The notes: generated from the letters alone by a model not told the origin. A DNA stretch of 64,000 nucleotides from Cladorhizidae sp. MBARI D1340-BT2 (GCA_028752905.1 JAQNBH010000002.1:18508430-18572429), one strand, 5' to 3'. Positions 46,873-58,815 are shown, counted from the first letter of the stretch. Numbers and translations are program-made.

Positions 46873-47038
46873 ATTATTATTGTTGTTGCGTGAAACCGGT
46901 GACTGAACATCACACGTATGTACATGTACACAAGCATAAGTGCATTTGTGTTTATGTTCCTGCATCATCAATTATAAATATATACACAACGCCAGTATAT
47001 TCTAAATAGATCCATCAATGCAATGCTGTAGTAAATGC

Positions 47039-47474
47039 TCACACCATGAAACCACACCCACCTTTATTGAATTCATGATGAGAGGAAGTCCTTTGAGGTA
47101 CCACTCCACCTCCTGCTACAGCCACACCCACAACTTCCTGCATGGAACATCCCAACCCTATATTAGATCCAACAGAGTTCTTCCGGCTGGCCCAAACTCC
47201 TCCCATGGTCCCATTACTGCTAGTATTAACGCTGCCACTTGGACCTGAGCAAGACAGAGCCTTTACAGGTGAATACCGGTCGTGGTTCATCTCCGAGATG
47301 ACCATGGCATTAGGAGCATTAGGGGTTGTGGATGTGTGATTGTGGTCAGAAGAAGTGTACATGTTGTCGGAAAGGGGCGGACGCAATGGCATGGGCCCGC
47401 GGCTTTGGATGCGTGTTACGGCAAGGTGGTCTTGGAGGAGAGAGATGCGCTCATGAGCGGAGAGGAGCTCTTGT
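47039..47474 (-). CDS. Coiled-coil protein gene, last visible exon with stop codon
   Basis: Acceptor CTCCCCAAG after a long pyrimidine tract supplies the base completing the split Arg codon. The coil runs on for about 25 residues (RQELLSAHERISLLQDHLAV). It then gives way to a low-complexity tail rich in Ser, Asn, Gly, Thr and His, and ends in TGA at 47039-47041, 144 codons in all. A potential donor (AATAAAG then GTGGGT) lies near the stop, so this may not be the true final exon. No clear polyadenylation signal lies just downstream; TTTATT on the plus strand near 46255 is one candidate. The open frame also runs upstream through the intronic 10 bp repeat, which I exclude because the acceptor and phase are clear. 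Confidence 0.65.
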
Positions 47475-48045
47475 CTTGGGGAGTGGGAGTGAGGACAAGA
47501 CAAGATGGAAGAAGATAGAGTATGGTAAAGTATGGTATGATAAAGTATGATTGGTATGGTATGGTAAGGTATGCGAGATATGGTTTGGTGTGGTATGGTG
47601 AGATATGGTGAGGTATGCTGAGGTATGGTGAGGTATGGTGAGGTATGGTGAGATATGGTGAGATATGATGAGATATGGTGAGATATGTTGAGGTATGGTG
47701 AGATATGATGAGGTATGGTGAGATATGGTGAGATATGGTGAGATGTGGTGAGGTGTGGTGAGGTATGGTGAGATATAGTGAGATATAGTGAGATATGGTG
47801 AGATATGGTGAGGTATGGTGAGATATGGTGAGGTATGGTGAGATATGGTGAGATATGGTGAGATGTGGTGAGGTATGATAAGGTATGATAAGGTATGGTA
47901 TGGTATGATAAGGTACGTATGGTTTGGTATGGTAAGGTGTGACACAATGCCCAACATGGAACCATGTACAGAGCGGTACGGATCTGGAAGTACCTCCTAC
48001 ATGTACATATCTCTGCCAGCCACTATGTGTATAATCTACACAAAC
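47475..48045 (-). other. Intron of the coiled-coil gene with 10 bp repeat array
   Basis: On the minus strand this intron runs from donor GTTTGT to acceptor CCCCAAG. From about 47520 to 47940 it is a degenerate array of 10 bp units close to AGATATGGTG (plus strand), about 40 copies. The array is pyrimidine-rich on the transcribed strand. It keeps long frames open on the minus strand, giving spurious Ser/His/Tyr-rich peptides. Confidence 0.7.
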
Positions 48046-48188
48046 CTAAGGTCGTAGTTCTCATTCTGTGCTTTGTCGAACTTCTTCTGCCAGAGGGAAG
48101 TGAGGGCTTCGGAGGTGGCCAGAGCTTGTCTCCGATCCTCCTCTGCCCGGTACAGCTGTTTCTGAAACTGCTCAGACTTCCTCATCAC
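48046..48188 (-). CDS. Coiled-coil protein gene, fourth visible exon
   Basis: Acceptor CCCTGCAG is followed by 47 codons plus two bases (VMRKSEQFQKQLYRAEEDRR and onward, ending AQNENYDL), with donor GTTTGT, phase 2. The phase-0 start matches the phase-0 end of the exon at 56183. It is strongly helical and charged with heptad spacing and no Pro or Gly breaks, so it is the best coiled-coil segment of the gene. An exon between this one and 56183 cannot be excluded across 8 kb, although the phases join directly. Confidence 0.75.
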
Positions 48189-48559
48189 CTGCAGGGGATA
48201 GAAGAAGGAAGGAGATTAGGACTGAAAGCTGGGGTCCTTACAGAGAAGTTCATGGTGTGTACGTGGGAAGATATGGAGGAGAGGGAGGAAGGGGGAGGGA
48301 GGTCTGGGTACATGCTCCCTGCGACATTTTGTGAGGGATTTCCGTACACATGATTGGAATCCAGAGGAGAACTAGAAGTCTCTTCACCCATGTGCTCTCA
48401 TTGCACTGCTGACCTATGCATATTCACATTACACAATGGTAGTGGGCCTGTAGACTCGAGCAGATGTAGCTATGACCAGCACCAGGCTGGCACAGCAACA
48501 TGACGACCATGAAGCTGACCAGTACCCGGCAGTCATAGCAATGTGATGGCCATGACGCT

Positions 48560-48789
48560 CAAAAATCCTGGTAGCTGTTATGTCCAGAACCCTGGTAGCT
48601 GAAATATCCAGAACCATGGTAACTGAAATCTCCAGAACCCTGGTAGCTGATATGCCCAGAACCCTGGTAACTGAAATCTCCAGAACCCTGGTAGCCGATA
48701 TGTCCAGAACCCTGGTAGCTGAAATATCCAGAACCCCGGTAGCTGAAATCTCCAGAACCCCGTTAGCTGAAATCTCCAGAACCCTGGTT
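48560..48789. repeat. 24 bp minisatellite, about 10 copies, target of the hAT insertion
   Basis: Unit TAGCTGAAATCTCCAGAACC plus CTGG, with TGATATGTCC variants. One more partial unit (CTGGTAGCTGAAATGTCCAG) lies at 52631-52650 on the far side of the hAT element. Confidence 0.9.
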
Positions 48790-48949
48790 CAGGGGCAGAT
48801 CCAGCAATTTTTAAAAGGGGGGTTGTTGTGGCCAACCTTGACCACACCTATACAACACCCTTAAACACACCCATATATGGTAGGCCATGCACCAACACCG
48901 ATCATATCATCATATCATCATAAATCAGTTGTCAAACAAAGAAGCTTGA

Positions 48950-50345
48950 AACAATCTTCTTGGATGGGCTTGAACAAATGCCTGACAAACTTTGTCTACA
49001 GGTATTCGTTCCCCATAGTGTTCTCCATAGTGCATGGCAATAACAGAAAGATCTGACAAATGCTCCTCACTCATAGTGGACCTCCAATAGGTACTTGTTC
49101 TTCTCAGAAGAGAAAACCACCTTTCTGCCTCAGCACTAGAAATAGGTAGCGTGCAAGCAATTACTAGGAGGCAGTAATATTAGGGAACGAATCCTTATCA
49201 CAAGCACCAAGAGCTAGGAGCAGATTATCTGGTAGATGAGTTTCCGTATCAGAAGAATCAAATCCATGTTTCTTGCTATGCCAGAGAACATTCCACCTTC
49301 TAAGCTCCCCAGTGACATTGGATTTGGAAGGCCACCTTCCCAATGAAGTAAACTTTCAAACACACACTGGTCAACAAATTCTGTCACAGAAGTACTTCTC
49401 GTTATAATAGAGGGTACAAGGCGTATGACACTGATCTTCTGAAAATCTGTCTTTCATTTGACCCAGGAGAGAATCCAAGAGAGGGGGGATGGCAATTGCT
49501 CTTTTATAGTGCTCCTGCGGGCTATAACTTGGGACATTAGTACGGTTCTGCTGAAGGCTCGTCTTTCTGGTAACACATTCAGAAGCACCAATGGCATCAG
49601 CAAGTGGAAGGATCTCAGAATTGTACCAGGAGCTGAATATTTCATCAATGTTATCTCTAGTAGTCCTGATATTTTCAATACTGGAATCTACCATCTTGTA
49701 AGCGCTACATCATGATCTTGCTTCTGTAATCTTGAAGCCAGTGGCTTCACTTCATCAAGATATTTTTTGTGACAATAAATACAGCAATGGATTGAAAACA
49801 AGAAAGCGAAGACTTCAATCCTTGAGCTTTCACTTTTGTTTCTCTGTCCCAATTCCAGCTCTAGTCATCCAAAAGCAAATGTTGATACTCACTGGGTGAA
49901 ATAATAGCATCCAAAAAGGTCACAAAACATTCATACATCTCCAAAAAGATTTCAAAACAAGTATGGCGCTCCACCCAACGCATCTTACAAAGACCAGGAA
50001 GCTTAGAACGTCGAGATGCTGGCAAATATACATCCAAAGCTCGCTAAAAAAACCTTTGTCTCTTAGGAGTGTTGTTCAAAAACAAATACGACTCATTAAT
50101 CATGCCAATGAGGTTCCTTACTTCTTGGACTTTGCATGAAGCTGCAATAGAAAGGTTAAGGGAGTGAGCAAAGTAATGAGTGTACAAAGACAGAGGAGAA
50201 ATTTGCTTGATCTTTACTTGGACGCCAGCTATTGCAGAAGACATCACAGCTGCTCCATCATAAGCCTGACCACGAATGTTACGAGCATTTAAGGAGATGG
50301 AAGGTTGTGAAATGGATCCCTAGAATTTTTCTGCAATTGTAGAGG
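48950..50345 (-). pseudogene. hAT transposase C-terminal half (RNase H-like core + dimerisation domain), broken
   Basis: Minus-strand remnants resume at the other copy of AGAGG: TIAEKF, a stop, then NARNIRGQAYDGAAVMSSA and SLYTHYFAHSLNLSIAASCK, the well-conserved hAT segment with Asp and the H.LNL motif. A middle piece (about 49694-49371) includes HYKRAIAIPPLLDSLLGQMK. The tail gives the hAT C-terminal dimerisation motif (AEAERWFSLLRRTSTYWRST, then MSEEHLSDLSVIAMHYGERI). Several stops and frameshifts are present. Confidence 0.75.
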
Positions 50346-51126
50346 CAGGGTTTCATACAGGGGGGGAAGCCCTGGGATATCCCCCCCCTCCAAAAACGAT
50401 TTCTCCATCCCCCCAGAATTTTCACAATAAAAATCTATATTAATGAAATTTCTTATGTAATAAATTACAGTAACGGGAAAAAAGAGCAGTACAGAGAAGG
50501 GAACGTAGAAGCAATAGCTAATATAATTAGGTAACTTTTATTATTTATACTATGGCATATACAAAGCATCTCAGCTAAAAGAGCATCAAACCTCTCCCTA
50601 GACATCCTCAAATATCTGAAATGACTCTCTGGGTCAGACAGCCTCATCTCTTACAGGAGATTATTATAATCTCCATGCTGGGTACAGCGAGCGAATATAG
50701 GGCGTACCCACAAACTATTCTGTGGCAAGATGCAATTGTGTCATAATCTAGAATGTTCAGAATGTTCTGTCCATGTGCTATTATTCTGTGGTTAGCTTTC
50801 CTAATTATAATAGTGTAGATTCTGTGGCAAGATGCAACTGTGTCATTAGATTCTGTGGCAAGATGCAACTGTGTCATTAGATTCTGTGGCAAGATGCAAC
50901 TGTGTCATAATCTAGAATGTTCTGTCCATGTGCTAGTACTTTAACTATAGGAAAGTACCCTCTAAATGTTGCAGAATCAATCTGAGAGCATCGATTTTGC
51001 CAAAAAATTCGCCCCCAGACCACCCCCCCCCGTACTTGGGGCTTGCTTATGCACGCCTATCACGTAAACGCCAAACGTTTTGAGTTTCCCCCCCCCCCCA
51101 AACTGTAAATCCTGTATGAACCCCTG
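50346..51126. mobile_element. Nested non-autonomous TIR transposon, 781 bp
   Basis: Termini CAGGGTTTCATACAGG (50346-50361) and CCTGTATGAACCCCTG (51111-51126) form a 16 bp inverted repeat with one mismatch. It is flanked by direct AGAGG copies (50341-50345 and 51127-51131). Removing the element and one AGAGG rejoins the hAT reading frame (ANAS then TIAEKF), which fixes the boundaries. The interior has C/G homopolymer runs near both ends and a short repeat with unit near ATTCTGTGGCAAGATGCAAC at about 50730-50910. No transposase remnant was seen. Confidence 0.85.
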
Positions 51127-51130
51127 AGAG

Positions 51131-52227
51131 GCATTTGCTCTCAACATAATTAGGTACTCCTTAATATGAGGCTTTTGTGCAGTAGTTAGATCAACAAAAC
51201 AAACACACACAGAAAGGATTTCCTGATTTGCATGAGGGTCAGTTACTTCATCTACTACGATGGTAAAAGGTAGCTTGCAGTTCATTGCTTCACTTTTAAC
51301 GTAATTTACAAGCATACACATGAATAATGTCATTTGGTATAGTTTTGCTTGTATACTTTGCATTTTTATCCCCAAAAAGAAGATGCTCTTGTAGAGAAGC
51401 ATTACCTTTGCCAAGGAGTTGCAATGTGGCTACAAAGTTTCCCCATTAACAGAGCAGTATGAAAAATCAACTTTGTCTTCCTTATGACCTCTAAAAGGTG
51501 CTTAGCTAAAAACTCGACACTGTATACTATTTGGCGAACAATTTCTCTGTTTCTCTCTGCATGTTTTTCTTGTAGTTTCAGAAGCCTGCTATCTACTCTA
51601 CTTACAGGACTGCAATAATTATGCTTGAAGAGATCTGCCCATTCTGCAGCGTGACGATGCCTAGAGCTCTGCTCGTGACAAATAAGAATACCATCTTTTC
51701 CTAGGGCCTTGGTGTAGGGTTTTTGGTATGCTGAAAGCACTAGCAAACCAGGTTTTGCCCCTTGGCAACCTCCTCTATTGGGTTGCTCTGGGAAAAGGAC
51801 ACAATAGTGACAAATCCCCCCTTCAAGCATCTGACTGTAAGACAACCGTGGAAACGTTTTAAGCCAGTGATGCTGGGAAGACACAGTCCAGGATTTTCCC
51901 TGCTTAGTGACTTGATGAGAGTGAAGTGTATCAGAAAGATCTGGTGCAGTGTGAGAAGTGAGGTATTGGAATCTCGGGTATCATCAACACTCTCCCCCAG
52001 TTTTCTCAAACAACCACATGCTGCTGTGATCTGCTCCCAAGTCAATAGCTTCTCTGCTTGGAAGTGGTTGGATCTCTGGATATATGAACTTCACTTGAAG
52101 TGATTGGGGTGTCTGGATCACTTGATAGATGATCATTGCTAATAGCATCACTAACACTACTAACTGGACCAGAATTCATTGTGGTAAACACTGCAGGGAA
52201 TGTTATCTTCGGTGCTGGATTTTCCAC
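51131..52227 (-). pseudogene. hAT transposase N-terminal half (TTF zinc finger + DUF4371), broken
   Basis: Minus-strand open segments at about 52227-52042, 52045-51740, 51884-51402 and 51414-51131 represent one former protein read through frameshifts. The TTF-type zinc finger region has Cys pairs in HYCVLFPEQ and a closing HEQSSRHRH. It is followed by a helical segment (RQIVYSVEFLAKHLLEVIRK) and the first catalytic Asp region (VVDEVTDPHANQE). The open frame of the last segment stops making hAT sense exactly at the AGAGG duplication of the nested element. Confidence 0.75.
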
Positions 52228-52650
52228 AGAATTGGATTCAGCAGACCTATAGGTTTATGAAGTTCCATCCTATTCCTAGTATATAAAATGTTACTAAACT
52301 GGTTACCTATTTAACATGGCAGTCACTTCATGCTGCCTCTTGAATCCTTCTTTCTTGACATTTTCATGCACAAACTGATTGAACTTTAAATACAGCCCAC
52401 TCACTGTGACCTTTGATTTAAAAAAATTTAACAGCTGCAACAGTCAGTGTAAATTTTAACATGTCTTTAGTAGCCCGTCCTACCTAGAGTGTAAGTTATG
52501 TCTTTGTTGTTGATTAAAATTGTTCATTAACTACTTACAAAAATGTTTTCTTTGAGAACCAAAACCACACACCCCACCCACCCCCCCCCCCCCCCCCCCC
52601 ACTTCCCCCCCCCCACTGGATCTGCCCCTGCTGGTAGCTGAAATGTCCAG

Positions 52651-53095
52651 TGTGGGGAAACAGCTGCATTAGCAAATTTTAGCACACTTTTTGTTAGCAA
52701 TGGCTCTTGGTTAATTTGCTTCTGCAGAATTTTATTATTAACTCACTACAGCCAAAAATTAAAAATCATGTGATGAACAGATGTGGCTGAGTTGATTTTT
52801 AGTTCCACCATCTGGGAGGGGGGGGCTTGCCTAACAACAATAAAAGATCACTGAGCACTAGTCTCGTCTTTTCATTTCTCTAACTCGGTAGCTTCTACGC
52901 CAAACACTGCAGTGGCCATCTTAGCTATCAGCTATAGCTAGTTCCAGATATCCTAAGCCCAATTACAGAAGGAAATCAATTTGGGTTCAGAGTCCACTCA
53001 TTTCAGATTCTCGCTGCCTTCAGCAATGGCTAAATATATAGAAACCGCACCTTCTTTGCCTTCTTCTCCTCAAGGTGGACGATGACGACACTTGC
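52651..53095. other. Intron sequence, nothing recognised
   Basis: Unique sequence inside the 8 kb intron of the coiled-coil gene. Confidence 0.4.
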
Positions 53096-54210
53096 CCTTG
53101 CAAACTTCACCCATGATCCCTGTAGACTTCACTTCAGCAACTGCAGTGCTACTCTAGTACAGAGGGGCCTGTAAACTTCACCACTTCAGCAACTGCAGTG
53201 TTACTCTAGTACAGAGGGGTCTGTAAACTTCACCACTTCAGCAACTGCAGTGTTACTCTAGTACAGAGGGGTCTGTAAACTTCACCACTTCAGCAACTGC
53301 AGTGTTACTCTAGTACAGAGGGGCCTGTAAACTTCACCACTTCAGCAACTGCAGTGTTACTCTAGTACAGAGGGGCCTGTAAACTTCACCACTTCAGCAA
53401 CTGCAGTGTTACTCTAGTACAGAGGGGCCTGTAAACTTCACCACTTCAGCAACTGCAGTGCTACTCTAGTACAGAGGGGCCTGTAAACTTCACCACTTCA
53501 GCAACTGCAGTGTTACTCTAGTACAGAGGGGCCTGTAAACTTCACCACTTCAGCAACTGCAGTGTTACTCTAGTACAGAGGGGCCTGTAAACTTCACCAC
53601 TTCAGCAACTGCAGTGTTACTCTAGTACAGAGGGGCCTGTAAACTTAACCACTTCAGCAACTGCAGTGCTACTCTAGTACAGAGGGGCCTGTAAACTTCA
53701 CCACTTCAGCAACTGCAGTGTTACTCTAGTACAGAGGGGCCTGTAAACTTCACCACTTCAGCAACTGCAGTGCTACTCTAGTACAGAGGGGCCTATAAAC
53801 TTCACCACTTCAGCAACTGCAGTGTTACTCTAGTACGGGAGGGGCCTGTAAACTTCACCACTTCAGCAACTGCAGTGTTACTCTAGTACAGAGGGGCCTG
53901 TAAACTTCACCACTTCAGCAACTGCAGTGTTACTCTAGTACAGAGGGGCCTGTAAACTTCACCACTTCAGCAACTGCAGTGCTACTCTAGTACAGAGGGG
54001 CCTGTAAACTTCACCACTTCAGCAACAGCAGTGTTACTCTAGTACAGAGGGGCCTGTAAACTTCACCACTTCAGCAACTGCAGTGCTACTCTAGTACAGA
54101 GGGGCCTGTAAACTTCACCACTTCAGCAACAGCAGTGTTACTCTAGTACAGAGGGGCCTGTAAACTTCACCACTTCAGCAACTGAAGTGCTACTCTAGTA
54201 CAGAGAGACA
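53096..54210. repeat. 52 bp minisatellite, about 21 copies, within a dispersed repeat
   Basis: Unit CCTGTAAACTTCACCACTTC plus AGCAACTGCAGTGTTACTCT and AGTACAGAGGGG. The flanks (53080-53095 and 54205-54290) belong to the repeat seen unexpanded at 46251-46440. Located in an intron of the coiled-coil gene. Confidence 0.9.
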
Positions 54211-55596
54211 GGATGCAGCCTGACTAGCCAACAGCTTACGTCAGATTTCACCGTGCAAGCTCTGGCATAGCCTTTTTAACAGTGGCTTCCAATTTGCGTA
54301 TTTAGTGCAGATATATCAAATACCCACAAACAGTCTAAGGATAATTGAATGGGCTACCTACATACTGCTCTATGACATCAGCCAAGTGCCACCCCATTCC
54401 AACACTGTACAAGCTGCTTGGCTGTTAAGCTGGGTACTTATACTAGCATCAGTCAAGAAGAAAGTACATACTGTAGTACTGTAGGTGCTTAATACTAAGC
54501 AGCCGCTTTACAATGAGCATGCTCATAATGGTGGGCGTAAAAACAGTCACAGTCCTTTGCTTGTACACTTTTTATCTTTTTATGAAGCTAGCACGTGAGA
54601 ATCGAGAATCGGACAAGTCTGGTAATTGGTTTGCACCCAGTTTTCGGCTCGTGGGGGGGAAAGTGTCTGATGACCTTGAGCTTCACTTCCCGGGGAGGGA
54701 AATCTGATAACCTTTAGCTTCACTTCTCGGGACAGAGAATCTGATAATCTTGAACTTCACTTCTTGGCTGTATGTACACACTGTATGTAGTTCCTCCTTT
54801 TTCTGAAGGGGAGAATCGTCTGTCAGAACCTGCTGCACTGCCTAGCTGGCACCTTCTCCCCACCGTCAGGAAGGTCTTATGCTCTACGCATTACGGACCA
54901 AGACGCTTGTCGTCAGGTTCCTACCTCCCACTTCAATTTCGGGTGAGCGTGTGTGTAGGAGCTTAATAAACATACACCTTGAAACCAAAAGAGAAGTAGG
55001 CTCTTACAGCAACAGAAACAACAACAGGAGCTTAATGTAGATAGCGGCTGATTCCACTGTCACCAGGAATGTAAAACTCACAATCATGGAGGCATCGGCT
55101 ATCAGCTCTAATGAGAAATGAGTATTAAAAAGTTACCTGGTGTAAGAGCTGGTTACTTGTTGCGCTGTTAACTGCATTAGCACCTATGTACTGTTGGTCA
55201 CACATTTGTGGAGCGACTATGTCGTCTCCTGCCCAAAGGTTAGAGTTTCCTCTATTTCTGGCAAATGGTTAATGGGATGTCCACGTCTGGCACTCTCCAG
55301 GCTCCGCTCAGCAACAGTTCAACCGTTCCTCTTCCCTTTTAGCTAGCCCGGTTCCACCACTGGATGATCCTTACCTATAAGAAGTCCAACTGTTCCTCTT
55401 CCCTTCTAGCTTGCCCGGCACATACATACACACATGACGACCCGTACCTATAAGAAACTCATGATGTCTGCACATGGGCACTGCTTGGTAAGCTCCTGCT
55501 CAGTGTTGAGTGGCCATGGTCTTACTGACTGATGCTATAAGTGCCGTATGGCCCAAACTCAGACATCTTCGGGGAAGGGGAGATGTGTGTGTGTGT

Positions 55597-55636
<40 letters not shown>

Positions 55637-56182
55637 GATTAAATATTAAATTTAAAAAACATTGCCATTCTCTTTTGCACATATCCAATAGAGCGCTCAA
55701 TATAAAACATCACTTCTGGTTGGTTGGATGGAGCAAGCAAGAATTATTTTAAATAAATTTTAAAAAATGTAATGGCTGACGATCGCAACTGCCTTCATGA
55801 ATGGTCTTCCTGGCTTTTGCTACTGTTTCTGGAAGTTCTTCTTTGGTGGAAAGCAGCACGAGCACCTGTGCTTACCTGGAATCATTCCCTCACTTTTGAG
55901 CAAGGAAGTGCTCCTGGATGGATTACTTTGCTGTACGTTTAGCTGTAGACATATAGCGGCATAGCTTTTGTTGGCTTACTTAACAGAGCCGATCCCTACC
56001 AAACTGTAGCTTATTGTATTTCCATTCTAATTAGCTTGAGAAGCCTATTCTATATAAAAAAAAGTTATAGCTCAAGCTATGATTATCATAACAAACCACA
56101 AACCACGAATAAAGTCAGTGTCCAATCGGTAACAACCAGCTCCTATGGCGTATAATACATACACTTATGAGATGCTTCTCAC
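54211..56182. other. Intron sequence with minor repeats and poly-G tract
   Basis: A 3-copy repeat of about 50 bp near 54655-54770 (GATGACCTTGAGCTTCACTT and variants), a GT/poly-G tract at 55590-55635 and otherwise unique DNA. No additional exon could be supported. Confidence 0.5.
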
Positions 56183-56405
56183 TTGCTCATATTTGGAATT
56201 CATTCTGCTCCTCTCGTCCTTGGCCTCTCTTAATTGCTGGCTCAGAAGATTTGGGTCGCTGGAGGATTGGCTGTCCTCTGACTCGGCCACGTGGCCTCCA
56301 GGCGTACCCACCGACGACAGCGATCCCCCGCTGCCACTTCCTGTGCCGCTGTCGGCCTTCTTGAGAGAGCTTCTGCTGGAGGAGATATCACTGTCGGGTT
56401 CACAT
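56183..56405 (-). CDS. Coiled-coil protein gene, third visible exon (Ser-rich linker plus coil)
   Basis: Acceptor CCCATGCAG supplies the single base that completes the Arg codon split with the previous exon. Then follow 74 codons, ending KYEQ before donor GTGAGA (phase 0). The first two thirds form a Ser/Gly/Asp-rich low-complexity linker (CEPDSDISSS, then GSGSGGSLSSVGT), probably disordered and phosphorylatable. The end (LLSQQLREAKDERSRMNSKY) returns to a charged helical pattern. The intron after it is about 8 kb and contains the hAT element and a 52 bp minisatellite. Confidence 0.75.
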
Positions 56406-57282
56406 CTGCATGGGAGGGTTGTCGGGGCGAGTGAGAATGGAATGGATGGATTGGTAAAGGGTTGTTGTGTGTGTGTGTGTGTTTTCACACAAGGAAGGAA
56501 CAAAATAGACAGAGTGAGTTCTGTAAAGGCATGCTCTCATGTTTGAAACTCAACCAGCAAGACATCAGAAACCCTCCATTTCAGTGTCATGGAAAAATTA
56601 ATTCCCATACGTCTGCAACCCATAAATACAATATTCTTCTACTTAAACGGAGACTACTGGCCAACCCCCCCTCCCCTTACACCCCCCTCCCCCCACCCCA
56701 CCACCAACCCACACACAAATTTGCAATCACCATAACTCTCTACAGTGCCAGTAATATCTTCCATGTGCTTTGAAATGATGTTGAATTGTCTCTATGGTTA
56801 CTTAGTGCTGTGTAAACGAGGGCTCTAATTGGGTCTGTGGTTTGTCAAAGCACTTAGCTGTGATGGAAACTGTCTGCACCCACTGTGTTAATTAGGTTAT
56901 AGTAGTACCAGTTGAAAAACCACCCCTCGGCTAACTACCATAAGCCGACAACACTGGCAGTACGAAAACTCTGAAATGGTACTGAATGCCAGGCATTGAG
57001 TGGCCAGCGATGGGCGCGATGGAGAGGGTTCAAAAAATAAAAATTAGCTTGAAACACGAATATTGCTAGATCACATTGCTCTAGCCAATGTCCTGCCCCA
57101 GGCATAGCTGAAGGCCTACACGTATACATACTGATCTGCACATTACTGATGTCATCAAGTTGTAGTGCTTGGATTGTGATATGGGGGAGTGGCTGAGAAT
57201 TGTCAGGTTCTGAACTGCAAGGATACATGAAGTGAGAGCCCTCTCAGATATTCTCCAGATCGACCATGCCTATTATCACGAT
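56406..57282. other. Intron sequence, nothing recognised
   Basis: A short GT run at 56466-56482 and a C-rich stretch at 56666-56710. No exon signal. Confidence 0.45.
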
Positions 57283-57440
57283 GACCTTCTCAATAATCAA
57301 CTCTCCCGACATTTCAGCCAGATGCTCTAGCCTTCATTAGAATAATGGCACTAGTCGAAACATCAAGCGAGTAAATATTCATGTTGCTTATTGGAGTCAT
57401 TGTAATTTTGTTATGTCAACTGAGAGTTCATTGAGACATG
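57283..57440 (+). repeat. Dispersed hairpin repeat, copy D (head-to-head pair)
   Basis: The inverted half (57283-57330: CTTCTCAATAATCAACTCTC, then GATGCTCTAGCCTTCATTAG) is followed by a plus half starting ACTAGTCGAAACATCAAGCG and running to TGTCAACTGAGAGTTCATTG. Same palindromic layout as the copy at 41943, with the centre near 57335. It lies in an intron of the coiled-coil gene. Confidence 0.75.
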
Positions 57441-57704
57441 CTTATTATTATTTGAAATACCTCCATAGCTCGAGCGTGTTGCTAAAATGACTGGCTAAGT
57501 CAGACTGAAACTTCACCATCCATTCTTGCCAGCTATTAGTCGTGCAGCAGCCTGTGCCTCACTCACCTGTGCCGCCAATTTTCCTTCCTCTATGTTGAAA
57601 CTGCTTCCCTTTTTCATTGTCATTCTCCTCACTGTGGATCCCTTTACCAGTTTATATGAAGCCCACATTTATGCAACCCTTTCCCAGTTTACACAAGCCT
57701 GCTT
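57441..57704. other. Intron spacer
   Basis: Unique DNA between hairpin repeat copy D and the 63 bp array. Confidence 0.4.
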
Positions 57705-58105
57705 TATTATTGCCAGCCATTCTTGAGTTACGATGCTCATTTGCATGCTGTGTTTCAAGTGTCAGCTCATTATTGCCAGCCATTCTTGAGTTATGATGCT
57801 TATTCTCATGCTGTGTTTCAAGTGTCAGCTCATTATTGCCAGCCATTCTTGAGATAGATGCTTATTCTCATGCTGTGTTTCAAGTGTCAGCTCATTATTG
57901 CCAGCCATTCTTGAGTTATGATGCTTATTCTCATGCTGTGTTTCAAGTGTCAGCTCATTATTGCCAGCCATTCTTGAGTTAGATGCTTATTCTCATGCTG
58001 TGTTTCAAGTGTCAGCTCATTATTGCCAGCCATTCTTGAGTTAGGATGCTTATTCTCATGCTGTGTTTCAAGTGTCAGCTAATTATTGCCAGCCATTCTT
58101 GATAC
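57705..58105. repeat. 63 bp minisatellite, about 6 copies
   Basis: Unit ATTATTGCCAGCCATTCTTG plus AGTTATGATGCTTATTCTCA and TGCTGTGTTTCAAGTGTCAGCTC in segments. Confidence 0.9.
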
Positions 58106-58262
58106 CATGCTAATTCTCATGCTGCCATTTTATTGCATGAGAAAGCCTGAGTAAACATGTCTCCCAAAGAAATGCATTGACAATATAAATATTTCTAAAC
58201 TCAGGGAATTTGTTTCCTTGGTGCATAATTTTTATGTCACTTTTCCATGCTCCATCTTCAGT

Positions 58263-58293
<31 letters not shown>

Positions 58294-58700
58294 TTCATTT
58301 TAACCCTTTTCTCTCATGAGGTAGGGTCCAGTCGGAGTGCTTCAAACCCACCTTCAGGATTAAAAATGGGTGAATTAGAAGTTGTAATTATGGGTACTCC
58401 AATAGCACCATATATGGCAAGTGTTGATGACCCGTGGTTATGGCGTAAAAATGTTGTTGTTTTTTAAATGACCTCGGTGCCCTTGCCAGTAACATATTTG
58501 GTTGCTAGGCAACCAATAATTGCAAATGGCTATATTTTGATAAAGGTGTTGTTGTTTTTAATTGAAGATGGTATGTGTGGTCCTTTCTTGAGCTAGCTAG
58601 AGTAAGTTACACTAGACGTGTGTGTGGAGACTTCAGAAATAGACATTACAGATGTCTGAAATAGAATTTACAGATGTCAGAAAAGACGCATCATTTATTA
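58106..58700. other. Intron spacer with poly-C tract
   Basis: About 28 C in a row at 58265-58292, otherwise unique DNA. Confidence 0.5.
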
Positions 58701-58724
58701 TTATTGCTAACTATATTATTATTG

Positions 58725-58790
<66 letters not shown>

Positions 58791-58815
58791 GTTATTATTA
58801 TTTTGTTTTTTTTGT

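Larger units (their letters stand above)
48790..52630 (-). mobile_element. Degenerate hAT transposon (TTF zinc finger / DUF4371 type), with nested insertion
   Basis: Both ends carry the 15 bp inverted repeat CAGGGGCAGATCCAG (48790-48804 and its reverse complement at 52616-52630). Both flanks read CTGGT plus one base, consistent with a short target duplication, and both belong to a 24 bp minisatellite. Minus-strand coding remnants appear in hAT order. A TTF-type zinc finger region lies around 51880-51600 (WLKTFPRLSYSQMLEGG, HYCVLF). DUF4371 follows to about 51130 (FTIVVDEVTDPHANQEIL). After the nested element comes GQAYDGAAVMSSAIAGVQ at about 50270. The C-terminal dimerisation region is near 49170-48960 (ISSAEAERWFSLLRRTSTYW). 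Several frameshifts and stops make it non-functional. Total 3,841 bp, about 3,060 bp without the nested element. It lies in an intron of the coiled-coil gene in the same orientation. Confidence 0.85.

Noticed and set aside
47451..47965. Minus-strand Ser/His/Tyr-rich extension of the last exon
   Set aside because: It is the intronic 10 bp repeat; a pyrimidine tract and CCCCAAG acceptor at 47475 give a matching phase with the upstream exon.
55136..55265. Extra exon of the coiled-coil gene on the minus strand (ends NSATSNQLLHQ before GTAACT)
   Set aside because: The end phase would fit, but no acceptor gives the phase 0 needed after the exon at 56183, and the composition does not continue the coil.
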